From Alphaproteobacteria bacterium (GTDB lineage Bacteria > Pseudomonadota > Alphaproteobacteria > Micropepsales > Micropepsaceae): 64,000 nucleotides of DNA. The stretch is taken from NCBI GenBank assembly GCA_017983635.1, contig JAGOBA010000001.1, forward strand, positions 248,001 through 312,000, read 5' to 3'. Shown here piece after piece: positions 41,446 through 50,079 of this stretch; the stretch's first letter is position 1, and the number at the start of each line of letters is the position of its first letter. A program made the position numbers and the translations under genes. The notes under the pieces were generated by a model. That model saw only the letters and a list, made by a program, of their open reading frames with translations. It had not been told where the DNA came from and did not search any database.

Positions 41446-42290
41446 GCATCAAAATCGCGAAGATCGCCGGAGCACTGGGTGCCGAGGTCCGTGGGCTCGA
41501 CCTCACGCGGGAGCAAACGCGGGCTGAGATTTTGGAGTTGCAGCGCGCGCTGGCGGAGCACCTTGTCGTCTCGGTCCCTGATCAGGCGATGACGCTCGAC
41601 GATCTGGAGCGGTTGACGGATCAGCTTGGCGGGCGCGCGGTGACGCCGTTCGTGAAGCCCCTGCCCGACCGGCCTTATGTCATTCGCGTGCTTAAGGAGC
41701 GCGAAGATAAGCTGAACTTCGCGAACGCTTGGCACTCCGATCTTTCGTATCTGCCGCAACCGCCAAGCTTCACGCTGCTCTATGCGCATGAGGTGCCGGA
41801 CTATGGCGGCGACACGTTGTTTCAAAATCAGTATCTCGCCTACGAAACGTTGTCGGACGGATTGAAGGCGACGCTGCGCGGGTTGCGCGCGGTGCATTCG
41901 GCGGGTGCAGCCTACGGCACGGGCGGCTACCTCGACCGGGTGAAGGATAAAATGTCGACGGAGATCGTGCCGTCGGCGGACGCGTTTCAGGAGTGCGTTC
42001 ATCCGGCAGTGATCCTGCATCCGGAAACGAAACGCGCGGCGCTCTATCTGAATGCCGTCTACACCATGCGGTTTGAGGGTTGGAGCATGGCCGAGAGCCA
42101 GGCGCTGCTGCAGCACATCTACCGCCATGCGACGAACGAGAACCTGACCTGCCGCGTACGCTGGGCGAAGGGTACGCTGACCATCTGGGACAACCGCGCG
42201 ACGCAGCACAATGCGCTAAACGACTATCACGGGCAGCGCCGCGAGATGTTCCGCACGAGCGTCGCCGGGGCTGCGCCGGTCGCGGCTTAG
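41442..42290 (+). CDS. TauD/TfdA-family dioxygenase
   Basis: 282 aa Fe(II)/2-oxoglutarate oxygenase. Iron site H98-S-D100 in AWHSDLSY and the distal H256 in WDNRATQHNALND; the 2-OG-binding Arg follows in GQRREMFRTSV. Substrate unknown (sulfonates, aryloxy acids and others in the family). Translationally coupled to the sugar dehydrogenase, which is an odd combination. Confidence 0.92.
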   Translation: MSIKIAKIAGALGAEVRGLDLTREQTRAEILELQRALAEHLVVSVPDQAMTLDDLERLTDQLGGRAVTPFVKPLPDRPYVIRVLKEREDKLNFANAWHSDLSYLPQPPSFTLLYAHEVPDYGGDTLFQNQYLAYETLSDGLKATLRGLRAVHSAGAAYGTGGYLDRVKDKMSTEIVPSADAFQECVHPAVILHPETKRAALYLNAVYTMRFEGWSMAESQALLQHIYRHATNENLTCRVRWAKGTLTIWDNRATQHNALNDYHGQRREMFRTSVAGAAPVAA

Positions 42291-43117
42291 TGGTCCGATT
42301 GGTCGACGGGCTTGTCGCCCACGTAGACGGCGGCGCGGTCGAGTTGTTTGAGCGAGGCGTGGAGCGAGGCCATCAGGCGCGCGTAGGAACGAGAAGTGCC
42401 GCTTTTCTGTTCGCCGTTCGCGCCGAGCTGCATGATGGCGGTCACGCCGCTCGAGAGATCGTGACGCCAGAGTTCCTTGCGGAAGAACGGCGGACCACCG
42501 GCGAGACCTCGCATGAGCTCGTCGGCGGCTTGTTTGGTGAGTGCGCCCGCTTCGAAGAGATCGCCGATCGCGTGGGCAATCCTGCCGTCGGCCATTGACG
42601 CATGGTCGAAGGCGGCGTTGTTCGTTTTCGTTTCGACGGCGAGCGCCTCGAAACCGCCGCCGCCGCGGACCTCGCGCACGAAGAGGCCGTCCAGGCCCCG
42701 CCCGCCGATGGATTTCGACGGCAACTTCTTCCAACCTTCTTGTGCAAGAATGATGTTCGTCAGCGTTTCGCCGAAATCGCCCTGAACGTGAGCGTCGCGG
42801 AAGTCACCGGCCTTGAGGTCAGGACGGTCAGCGAAGCTGAGTTGCAACGGCGATGGCTTTGCGGGCTGCTGCGGCCGCGGTTCTTTCTTCGGTGGCGCCG
42901 GTGTCGGCTGGAGCGGGCTGCCTGGCGCCACGGCTTTGGGCGGCGAGACTGGCGCGGGCTCCGGCGCGGGCTTGCGGCGCCAGCGTTCCAAGAACTGGAG
43001 CGCGAAGCGGAAGGCGACCAGAAACACCACGATGCCGAGCAGCACCGCGATGATCCACGGGAAGCTGGAAATCGCGCAGCCGAAGATGCTGCCGGAGTCA
43101 CATGCTGAAGGCATCAA
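42287..43117 (-). CDS. Membrane-tethered protein with PD-(D/E)XK-like domain
   Basis: 276 aa. One N-terminal membrane helix (about 18-42), a Pro-rich linker (about 48-92), and a soluble domain beginning HVQGDFGETLTNIIL with GGRGLDGLFV and ALAVETKT, the order E, D, E-x-K of a PD-(D/E)XK nuclease fold. No helicase or methylase nearby. It could be a degenerate nuclease or a structural use of that fold. Converges with the TauD gene, overlapping four bases. Confidence 0.65.
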   Translation of the reverse strand: MMPSACDSGSIFGCAISSFPWIIAVLLGIVVFLVAFRFALQFLERWRRKPAPEPAPVSPPKAVAPGSPLQPTPAPPKKEPRPQQPAKPSPLQLSFADRPDLKAGDFRDAHVQGDFGETLTNIILAQEGWKKLPSKSIGGRGLDGLFVREVRGGGGFEALAVETKTNNAAFDHASMADGRIAHAIGDLFEAGALTKQAADELMRGLAGGPPFFRKELWRHDLSSGVTAIMQLGANGEQKSGTSRSYARLMASLHASLKQLDRAAVYVGDKPVDQSDH

Positions 43118-43282
43118 GCCCCACCGTTTGATGCGTACTCAAAAGAGCCCCATAAGCCGCCGCCGCGCAAGCCCCGAATGGCTCACATTTGAGCGGGTTT
43201 GGGGCGGCGACTGGAGGAAATTGCGGCGCAAAAGGCTCCGCTTGCTAAACTGACGCGGAATCGGCGGCGCGGAGGGACCTCT

Positions 43283-43969
43283 ATGTCTGGTGTCGGTACG
43301 CGGATCAAGAAGGCGCGTGAGGCTGTGAACATGACTCAGGTCACGCTCGCGAATGCGGTTGGGATCAGTCAGCAAGCGGTTATGGAACTGGAGTCCGGGC
43401 GCGCCAAGGGTACGAAGCACACGGCGAAGTTCGCGCGGGCGTTGGGCCAGGATCCGCTATGGCTGGAGACGGGTGAAGGGCGGATGCGCGAACCCTCCCG
43501 GGCGAAGCGTCAGGCGAGGGCGGAGCCGCAAGAGCGCGCGCCGGAGCTTGCCGACTATGAGCGAATCCCGGTGTTCGATGCGCGCGCTTCGGCCGGGCGG
43601 CGGCCGTTCGGGGAGTTCGACAATGCGGTAGGCTTTAGCTTGTTTGCGAGCGCTTGGTTGCGCGCGTTGACGCCGACGCCGTTTTCGCAACTCGCCGTCA
43701 TTGCGATGTCGGGGGACTCGATGGAGCCGACGCTCGCGAACGGCGATCACGCGCTGGTCGACACCGCGCAACTTAACTTGCGCCGCGAGGGAATTTTCGT
43801 TCTGCGTCTGGAGGACACATTGCTGGTCCGGCGGGTGACGATGCATCCGGCGACGAAACTGGTGACGATTAGGTCGGACAACCCGCGCTATCAGCCGTAC
43901 GAGAATCTGGACCCCGACGCACTGGAAGCGCTGGGACGGGTGCTCTGGATCGGGCACACGCTCGGCTGA
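43283..43969 (+). CDS. XRE/S24 LexA-like repressor with altered catalytic Lys
   Basis: 228 aa. An N-terminal HTH (RIKKAREAVNMTQVTLANAVG, SQQAVMELESGRAKG) and a C-terminal S24 peptidase domain with the nucleophile S146 in SGDSMEPT. The position of the general-base Lys is R183 (LLVRRV), so self-cleavage may be impaired. GGAGGG before the ATG at 43283 sets the start. No phage genes around it. Confidence 0.88.
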   Translation: MSGVGTRIKKAREAVNMTQVTLANAVGISQQAVMELESGRAKGTKHTAKFARALGQDPLWLETGEGRMREPSRAKRQARAEPQERAPELADYERIPVFDARASAGRRPFGEFDNAVGFSLFASAWLRALTPTPFSQLAVIAMSGDSMEPTLANGDHALVDTAQLNLRREGIFVLRLEDTLLVRRVTMHPATKLVTIRSDNPRYQPYENLDPDALEALGRVLWIGHTLG

Positions 43970-43973
43970 ACGA

Positions 43974-44297
43974 CTACTCGCGGTTGCGGTAGAGCGCGTA
44001 GAAGACCGGCAGCAACAGGACTCCAACCACGGTCGACAGGGCCATGCCACCAAGTGCGACTAGAACCAAGACGGCGTAGAGGTTCTTCGCCCATCGCGGG
44101 ACATCAAAGGGAGCCACCATGTCGAGCATCGAAACCAGGAAGCGTTTTGAGGGTTCGATGACGGTCGCGTCAGCGACCGCGATCTGGGCGTCGACACGAC
44201 CGGGGCCGATGCCTGTCAGCGCGGTCAACAGCGTGAAGAGCCCGAGCAGCAACAATACGATCGCGAGTATCGCGTATGGCCAGAACCAGCGTCGCAC
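43974..44297 (-). CDS. 107-aa two-helix membrane protein
   Basis: Two membrane helices (about 5-28 and 72-98) flanking a 40-residue loop. No motif recognised. Convergent with the S24 repressor gene (four bases apart) and downstream of the LuxR solo on the same strand. Confidence 0.6.
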   Translation of the reverse strand: MRRWFWPYAILAIVLLLLGLFTLLTALTGIGPGRVDAQIAVADATVIEPSKRFLVSMLDMVAPFDVPRWAKNLYAVLVLVALGGMALSTVVGVLLLPVFYALYRNRE

Positions 44298-44363
44298 GTC
44301 TGCCCCCCCCCTCCTGAGGCGTTTCTAGCAGAGTTTGGGCAGCGCAATCTCAGCTGAGTGCGA

Positions 44364-45122
44364 TCAGACGGCGATAATCCGCTCGCGCAGCGCCTTGGCC
44401 ACGGCTTGGATGCGGGTTGAAACGCCTAGTTTCGCTTTGGCGCTATCGACGTGGAAGCGGACCGTGCGGGGACTGATCCCCAGCAATTGGCCGATTTCTG
44501 CGTCGGGGTGACCTATCGCGACGTGGCGGAGGCATTGCGCCTCCCTGACCGACAACCCCAGGAGTGATGAGGCCGGTTGCCCGCTGCGCAGTTCGAATGC
44601 CCGATCAATCGCTGCGTGGCTGACCACTTGGATCATGCCACGTGCCAGGGTCGAGGTATCCGGCGTCAGGCCGCCGTAGTTGATGCCGCCGCGTGGCTCA
44701 ATGCCTTGGTAAACGGGAACGGCCAGTCCGTCACCACGTCTAACCACGTCCGCCAACAGTTCAGTCCAAGGCTTGCCGCGCTCGGCAGGGTCGTCGCGGA
44801 GCTCGGAAATCAGGAAGGGCGACGGATTGCGCAAGCTGCGCAGGACAATCGGGTGTTCCGCGTAGACCAGTTGACTATCGATCGCCTTCAATAACTCAGG
44901 CGGCGTGTCGCTGTACAGGACGGCGCCACCGACGCCGGCCGCAAGCCGGGCGGCATCTACGGCAACAACGTTCGTGTAGCCCAACTGGCCGACGAAGTCC
45001 TTAACGCTCGCCCAGAGCACGGCGTGCGATGAGGCCCTCGTCACCCGGGAGAGGGTCTCAGCCAAGTTTGCGTAAGGATTAGCGCTTTCAGTCGACTGGA
45101 GCGGGAGGGTTTGAAGTCCCAT
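44364..45122 (-). CDS. LuxR-family solo regulator
   Basis: 252 aa. The C-terminal HTH (LSVREAQCLRHVAIGHPDAEIGQLLGI, SPRTVRFHVDSAKAKLGV) is canonical. The N-terminal half fits an autoinducer-binding fold, but the W/Y/D-P set is degenerate (YAEHP in place of YxxxDP), so its ligand may not be a standard AHL. No synthase is adjacent. The ATG at 45122 has AGGTGG eight or so bases upstream and is preferred to GTG 45134. A lux-box-like repeat lies in its promoter. Confidence 0.88.
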   Translation of the reverse strand: MGLQTLPLQSTESANPYANLAETLSRVTRASSHAVLWASVKDFVGQLGYTNVVAVDAARLAAGVGGAVLYSDTPPELLKAIDSQLVYAEHPIVLRSLRNPSPFLISELRDDPAERGKPWTELLADVVRRGDGLAVPVYQGIEPRGGINYGGLTPDTSTLARGMIQVVSHAAIDRAFELRSGQPASSLLGLSVREAQCLRHVAIGHPDAEIGQLLGISPRTVRFHVDSAKAKLGVSTRIQAVAKALRERIIAV

Positions 45123-45182
45123 AGGGGGTGCCACCTGACTTTACGGACCGGACTCTTATGTCAGTAACTCACACGCGCGTCG

Positions 45183-45202
45183 CGCTGGCAATGCCGCCAG
45201 CG
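45183..45202 (-). promoter_or_regulatory. Lux-box-like inverted repeat upstream of the LuxR solo
   Basis: GCGCTGGC-AATGCC-GCCAGCGC (45182-45203), 8-bp perfect arms, containing CTG-N10-CAG with exact lux-box spacing. It lies about 60 bp before the ATG. Suggests autoregulation or control by the LuxI/LuxR pair. Confidence 0.5.
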
Positions 45203-45203
45203 C

Positions 45204-45835
45204 AAGATTTCGTGCGCGACAGCTAGGAGCACTGACGTCTTGGTAAGCAGCGCCGACATTTTGTCATTCTAGCGTTATCTCATTGATCGTTTTGCGCTCG
45301 CTGCAGTGCGGAAACACGTTCTGCGATCAGGAGATGAGTCTTGCGCCTCGCGTTCAGCGTTAATTCGGATGCATGCGAGTTAGACGCGTGACTTGATCGT
45401 CAGTACACGCCGTAACCATGTCGACGATCACTCACTGATACGAAGCGTTACAGAGCGCGAGCGCGCCTGCGTGCATGTTGCAACACGCCCGCCTGGGAAA
45501 TTAGTCCGCATGCGGAAAAATTTTCGAATCCCTCTGTTGCAAACTCGAAAGTGGACATACGCTTCTTGTTCGAGTAGTCGCGCGATTCGCAACCAAACGT
45601 GAGTGAGTGCTTTGGGGACTTGCGCGATGATCGCCTAGGGAGGGCGGCTAGTATGCGTAAGGGGCAACGGTGCCGGTTTGGCACCATCGGGCGGTGGTCC
45701 GCGTTATCTAGTGTCATCTGCAGCGACGAGAAGAAGGTTTAACGACGCGGTTTCATTACCGCGGCGTGGTTTCTCTTTCGCGCTGACGGACGGTATTCCC
45801 TCTGTGGCGCGACTCTTGCGGAGCACAAGATCGCC
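45204..45835. other. Long non-coding stretch between the LuxR solo and an outer-membrane gene
   Basis: About 630 bp without a credible gene: short open frames lack ribosome binding sites and known motifs. It is more AT-rich than its surroundings in places. It holds a perfect 12-bp palindrome TCCGCATGCGGA (45505-45516) next to an AT-rich run, and an inverted repeat GGTGCC-GGTTT-GGCACC (45669-45685) about 150 bp before the downstream ATG. A small RNA or a complex promoter could lie here. Confidence 0.5.
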
Positions 45836-47470
45836 ATGGAACATCGTTCACCACCTCGATTGACGCCAGGCCGTTTGAGCACCTTGCTTTTGGCCGGCAC
45901 CGCGCTTTGCGCGTCTTCAACGGCCAGTGCCGAACCGATACAGGCGAGCTGGCTTGCTCCCACTATGATCGCCGCCAATTTGGGACTCGAGAGCTCCACC
46001 GCAGCGCAGCAAATTAAGACACTGCGATCAAAGGCATTCGGGCAGCAGGCGGTTAACCTGTTCGTCGCGCCAGAGCCAGATTGGAAGGGCCTTGCGCCCA
46101 CGTTGACCGGTTACGAGGCGCCGATCGCGTTTACAGACGAAGAACTCCGCCAGGCACCGGTCGCGCTCAAGCTGCGCGGCGGGACGTTCGATCTCGAGCC
46201 CTCGGTGAACGCGAAAGTCGATCGGCTGGCGGACGGCGCGCACTTCTCAAGCGTGCCGACGAAGAGTGCGGGCTTCGACGCGCAGATCTCGAACGGCCGT
46301 TTCACCTTCAGCACCGATGTCGCGCAAACGGTGGATGAGACCGACACACGCGATTTCCGCGACCCGCAATTGCGCGAGAGCGAACGCTCGACACGGCTGA
46401 GCGACATCTCGCGGCGGCATCGCTTCTCGGCGAAGGTCATCGACACCGAAAACTTGAAGCTGATGGTGGACGGCGATTTCGGCCAGACGTCGGAGGGGTT
46501 TGCTGCGAGCTTGCGCGAACTGCCTACGGGGCGGCTGGTATTGCCGGAATCGTGGTCGAATGTTTCTTCGAGCTTGGAACTCGGGCAGACGCGGTTTTCG
46601 GTCGACTACCGGGACTACGTGTCGAGCCGCGAAGCGGTGCGCCGGTCGGGTTTCCGCGTCGGCTACGGCGCATCGGGCCTGTCGGTGTATCGTAAGGAAG
46701 GCATGGAGTTCAACCTGACCCAAGGCGGTCAATGGCTGAAGCGGACATCGTTCTCAGGCATTAATGCCGACGTCATCGTCGCCGACGTATTGCCTGATGC
46801 GGTCGCCGACGCGATCGATCCGATCCGGCCGTTCCTGCCGACATCTGTTTCAGGCGGCTACGAAAAGGGCGACGTGATCCGCTCCGAATTGCTGCCGGGC
46901 CCGCGCGATCGCGTAGCGACGGCCACGGGCGCGATGCAGTGGGACACGCGGCTCGGCGAAACGACCGCAAGTTTCTGGGAACGCCGGGTCACCACCGACA
47001 TCATGCTGCCGGGCGGCGAAGACAAGATTCCGTTGTCGCGCTCGCGCGACCGGTTCGTGGACGTCTCGCACAAAGTGCGCAGCGGCAACTGGCAGTTCGG
47101 GGCCGGCCTCTCGATGATCGAGACCGACGACACTCTGCTCGAGAACCGCAACGCGCAACGCGAGATCGCCCCCCACGTGTCCATCGCCTATGCGCCGGAA
47201 CGCGGACCAAAGGTGGAGCTGCGCTTCGGCGCGGCGGATGCGCAATCGCAAATCGTCGACGACAACCTGGCGGCCCGCGCGAAAACGAAGCAGTTACAGC
47301 TCAGTGTCGATCTGTCGTCGTTCGCACAGGACGAACTGAACAAGCCCGATGCGAAGCTCAAGCTTGAGTATCGCTATGACCTTAACGGTAGCGACAAGGA
47401 TCCGGTGAGCGGCCGCGAACGCGGCGGCGGACATGCGCTTCTGCTGACGTTCTCGACGCCGCTGAATTAG
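45836..47470 (+). CDS. Putative outer-membrane protein of unknown family
   Basis: 544 aa with a signal peptide (LSTLLLAGTALCASSTASA, cleaved near residue 33). The mature part alternates polar and aromatic/Gly residues in many short strands (for example RFSVDYRDYVSSREAVRRSG, SGNWQFGAGLSMIE, KLKLEYRYDLNGSD), as in a beta-barrel, and ends ALLLTFSTPLN. No domain recognised. A long upstream region suggests controlled expression; a terminator follows. Confidence 0.65.
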   Translation: MEHRSPPRLTPGRLSTLLLAGTALCASSTASAEPIQASWLAPTMIAANLGLESSTAAQQIKTLRSKAFGQQAVNLFVAPEPDWKGLAPTLTGYEAPIAFTDEELRQAPVALKLRGGTFDLEPSVNAKVDRLADGAHFSSVPTKSAGFDAQISNGRFTFSTDVAQTVDETDTRDFRDPQLRESERSTRLSDISRRHRFSAKVIDTENLKLMVDGDFGQTSEGFAASLRELPTGRLVLPESWSNVSSSLELGQTRFSVDYRDYVSSREAVRRSGFRVGYGASGLSVYRKEGMEFNLTQGGQWLKRTSFSGINADVIVADVLPDAVADAIDPIRPFLPTSVSGGYEKGDVIRSELLPGPRDRVATATGAMQWDTRLGETTASFWERRVTTDIMLPGGEDKIPLSRSRDRFVDVSHKVRSGNWQFGAGLSMIETDDTLLENRNAQREIAPHVSIAYAPERGPKVELRFGAADAQSQIVDDNLAARAKTKQLQLSVDLSSFAQDELNKPDAKLKLEYRYDLNGSDKDPVSGRERGGGHALLLTFSTPLN

Positions 47471-47493
47471 TCGTTCGCTTTCGCTGAATGGCG

Positions 47494-47519
47494 AACCGCC
47501 CCCGCTGCGGGGCGGTTTT
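47494..47519 (+). terminator. Rho-independent terminator after the outer-membrane gene
   Basis: Stem CCGCCCC / GGGGCGG with a 6-nt loop, flanked by AA and TTTT. Lies 26 bp past the stop. Confidence 0.85.
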
Positions 47520-47562
47520 GCGCGGAGTCGCGGCGGGACGGAAATCTGCTACATTCCCAGCC

Positions 47563-48378
47563 ATGAGCACCATCGACGATATCCGCGTTCGGCCGAAGGC
47601 GTTTGCGCGCGACGCGCTGCCCTCGTCGCGCCGGCATATTCCTTACGGGCCGCAGCGGCGGCAGCAGCTTGACCTTTACCTACCGCGCAAGGGCGCGGTG
47701 CGAGCGACCATCCTCTATCTCTACGGCGGCGGTTGGGTGAGTGGCGCGCGCTGGTACTACTGGCTGTTCGGGCGGGCGATGGCGGCGCGCGGGTATGCTG
47801 TCGTGGTGGCGGACTACCACCTCTATCCAACGGCGAAGTTTCCGGCGTTCGTCGAGGACGCCGCGCTGGCGCTCAAGTGGACGCGTGAGAACGCGTCGAA
47901 ATGGGGCGGCAGTTCGTCGAAGATCTTCGTGATGGGTCATTCGGCGGGTGCGCACAGTTCGGCACTGTTGGCGCTCGATCCGCGCTATCTGCGCGCGCAC
48001 GGGTTAGAGCCCGCGATGATCAAGGGCGTGATCGGACTGGCGGGGCCCTACACACTCGATCCGCTGAAGTGGCCCGGGGTGAAGGACATTTTCGTAGCCT
48101 CCGCCGCCGAACCGCACGGCGCGCGGCCGATCAAACTGGCGCGCAACGGTGCGCCACCGATGTTGTTGCTGCACGGCGCACGCGACAGGATCGTGAAGAG
48201 CGACGCCAGCGTGAACCTTACAAGCGCACTGACGAGCGCTGGCTCGAAGGCGGACGCGAAGATTTATCCGAGCATCGGGCATTTCGAGATCTTTGCAGCC
48301 TATCTTTGGGGTTGGCGCTGGCGTGCGAGCGTCCTGAAAGACACCGAGGCCTTCATCGAGGCGCAACTCGAAGCCTAA
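47563..48378 (+). CDS. Alpha/beta hydrolase, esterase/lipase-like
   Basis: 271 aa. The oxyanion motif YGGGWVSG is the GGGW variant of the HSL/carboxylesterase group; nucleophile S in GHSAGAHSSAL; acid D in HGARDRIV; catalytic His in SIGHFEIF. Cytoplasmic. Start ATG 47563 rather than 47488, which would overlap the terminator. Its 3' end overlaps the convergent thioesterase gene by four bases. Confidence 0.88.
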   Translation: MSTIDDIRVRPKAFARDALPSSRRHIPYGPQRRQQLDLYLPRKGAVRATILYLYGGGWVSGARWYYWLFGRAMAARGYAVVVADYHLYPTAKFPAFVEDAALALKWTRENASKWGGSSSKIFVMGHSAGAHSSALLALDPRYLRAHGLEPAMIKGVIGLAGPYTLDPLKWPGVKDIFVASAAEPHGARPIKLARNGAPPMLLLHGARDRIVKSDASVNLTSALTSAGSKADAKIYPSIGHFEIFAAYLWGWRWRASVLKDTEAFIEAQLEA

Positions 48379-48776
48379 AGCACCATCTGCGTTTGCGTGA
48401 CGAGGGCGACGAGTTTTCCGTCCTCGCGCGTGATGCGCGTTTGCCAGACTTGCGTCTTGCCACCGCGATGAACGGGCGTCGTCGTGGCGCGAACGGTGGT
48501 GCCGCTTTGCGCGGGCGAGAGGAAGTTCGTCTTGCTTTCGATCGTGGTTGTGCCCTTCGCGCCTTCGGGCAGGTTCAGGAACGTCGCAACCGCGCCAGCC
48601 GTGTCGGCCAGCGCCATCGCTGCTCCGCCATGCAGGATCGGCATCGGCGCGGTGCAGAGATCATCGCGGACTTTGAGTTCGGCGATCACTTCATCCTTGG
48701 TGACGGTCACGAAGCGCACGCCCATCAGCTTTGCAAACGGGAGCGGGTTCGCGTTGAGTTGGTCGGCGGTGAGCAT
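48375..48776 (-). CDS. PaaI-type hotdog thioesterase
   Basis: 133 aa single hotdog domain: APMPILHGGAAMALADTAGAV with the substrate-binding His-Gly-Gly, then KTNFLSPAQSGTTVRA and VWQTRITREDGKLVAL. Hydrolyses an aryl- or acyl-CoA. ATG 48776 chosen; 48830 in frame lies inside the upstream gene's end. Follows the GST gene by about 50 bp on the same strand. Confidence 0.88.
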   Translation of the reverse strand: MLTADQLNANPLPFAKLMGVRFVTVTKDEVIAELKVRDDLCTAPMPILHGGAAMALADTAGAVATFLNLPEGAKGTTTIESKTNFLSPAQSGTTVRATTTPVHRGGKTQVWQTRITREDGKLVALVTQTQMVL

Positions 48777-48826
48777 GGTTCTACCAAACGGGAGAAGATC
48801 ACTTGTGTCGATTACTCGGGAGGTAA

Positions 48827-49441
48827 TCACCCTTCCCTCATCGCCCTCGCCGTCTTGGCGGCGGGACGGTCCCAGCAGCGTTTGAGCCAGGCTTCGAGGT
48901 TAGGTTTTCCCGCGAGGTCGACGAAGAGCAAACGGTAGAGTACCGAGGCGACGTTGAGGTCGGCGACCGTAAATGCGTTCGGGTCGGCGAGGTATTGGCG
49001 GCCCTTGAGTTCGCCGTCGAGGACCTGCAGCGGCCATTCCATTTCTTCGCGCGCCGCGAGTGCAACGCGGGCCGAACGTTGCTCGACGGGGAAGATCATC
49101 GTGTTCAGGATCCATTGTACGATGGGCTTGTCGAGCTCGCTCATCGCCCAGAAGCTCCACTGCAGCGCCTTCGCTTCCGCGCGCGGATCGGCCGGGTAAA
49201 GCTTACCGTGCTTCTTGGCGAGATAGAGGTTGATCGCCATCGACTCCGAGAGTTTGAAGCCGTCGTCGTCGATCGCCGGAACGTGGCCGGCCGGGTTGAT
49301 CTTGAGATAGTCCGCCGTGCGCGTCGAGCCGGGCTGCGCGCCGGTGTCGAATTGCTCGTAGGGCAGGCCAAGTTCCTCCAGGAGCCATATCGTGCGAATC
49401 GCGCGCGATCTGTTGTAGCCGTAGAGCTTCAGCTTGCTCAT
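48827..49441 (-). CDS. Glutathione S-transferase
   Basis: 204 aa. Thioredoxin-like N-domain with KLYGYNRSRAIRTIWLLEELGLPYE and the cis-Pro/SES glutathione site (GHVPAIDDDGFKLSESMAINLYL), then a helical C-domain (TVADLNVASVLYRL). Start ATG 49441 overlaps the SodC stop as ATGA, so it is translated with it. Likely an oxidative or xenobiotic defence role. Confidence 0.92.
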   Translation of the reverse strand: MSKLKLYGYNRSRAIRTIWLLEELGLPYEQFDTGAQPGSTRTADYLKINPAGHVPAIDDDGFKLSESMAINLYLAKKHGKLYPADPRAEAKALQWSFWAMSELDKPIVQWILNTMIFPVEQRSARVALAAREEMEWPLQVLDGELKGRQYLADPNAFTVADLNVASVLYRLLFVDLAGKPNLEAWLKRCWDRPAAKTARAMREG

Positions 49442-50067
49442 TGCGCGCTCACCACGCCGCAAGCGATGCGCGCGCCGCTGCCGCCTAGGGGTTTGGGCTG
49501 GTCGGAGAAATTGTCGGGGTTCTCGTGGATGACGAAGCTCCGGCCGCGCACGTCGTTGACGGTGAGATGCAGCGCGTTCATGGCGGCGGTGGCATTGCCG
49601 TTGGCGTCAACGAGGAGCATGGGCAGATCACCGCGGTGGCCGTTGGCGAAGGGGCCTTCGTGCTTACCGGTAGCGTTCGGATCGTAATGACCGCCGGCGG
49701 CGATACCCGCTTGCATCTTGCCGTCCTTCATCCCCGGACCGCAGTTCGGGTTCTCATGCACGTGGAAGCCGTGCTCGCCCGGCGGCAGGCCGCCCAGCGC
49801 AGGTTCGATGCGCAACCCGCCGCGGCCGTCGCGCAGCATGAGCGTGCCGATTTCCGGTCCGACACCGTTTGCGTCGATCTTGAACATCGAAACGGTGAGC
49901 TGCGCGGGGCCGCTGCGTTGATCGCCGCCGGTAATGGGGATGTTGGCCGAGGCGCCGACACCGACATTGCCGGAGCCGCCGCCGACACCCACGCCGACGG
50001 AGAGGCCTCCGCCGCAGGCCGTGAGGAGCGGTAGGGCTGCAATCGAAATGACTAGAGCTTTGCGCAT
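49438..50067 (-). CDS. sodC: CuZn superoxide dismutase, lipoprotein-type
   Basis: 209 aa. A lipobox LLTAC-G (residues about 14-18) implies lipid anchoring; a Gly/Val-rich tether follows. The catalytic domain has GEHGFHVHENPNC, AGGHYDP, GHRGDLP and GRSFVIHENPDNF, the His ligands of copper and zinc, and GGSGARIACGVV with the second Cys of the disulphide. Removes superoxide outside the cytoplasm. Head of a unit with the GST gene. Confidence 0.93.
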   Translation of the reverse strand: MRKALVISIAALPLLTACGGGLSVGVGVGGGSGNVGVGASANIPITGGDQRSGPAQLTVSMFKIDANGVGPEIGTLMLRDGRGGLRIEPALGGLPPGEHGFHVHENPNCGPGMKDGKMQAGIAAGGHYDPNATGKHEGPFANGHRGDLPMLLVDANGNATAAMNALHLTVNDVRGRSFVIHENPDNFSDQPKPLGGSGARIACGVVSAQ

Positions 50068-50079
50068 GGACTTCTCCTG

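Noticed and set aside
43283-43969. A prophage remnant suggested by the CI-like repressor
   Set aside because: No integrase, phage structural gene, tRNA or att-like repeat nearby; neighbouring genes are ordinary chromosomal ones.
45393-45717. Short open frames in the gap before the outer-membrane gene
   Set aside because: No ribosome binding site, unusual composition and no recognisable domain.
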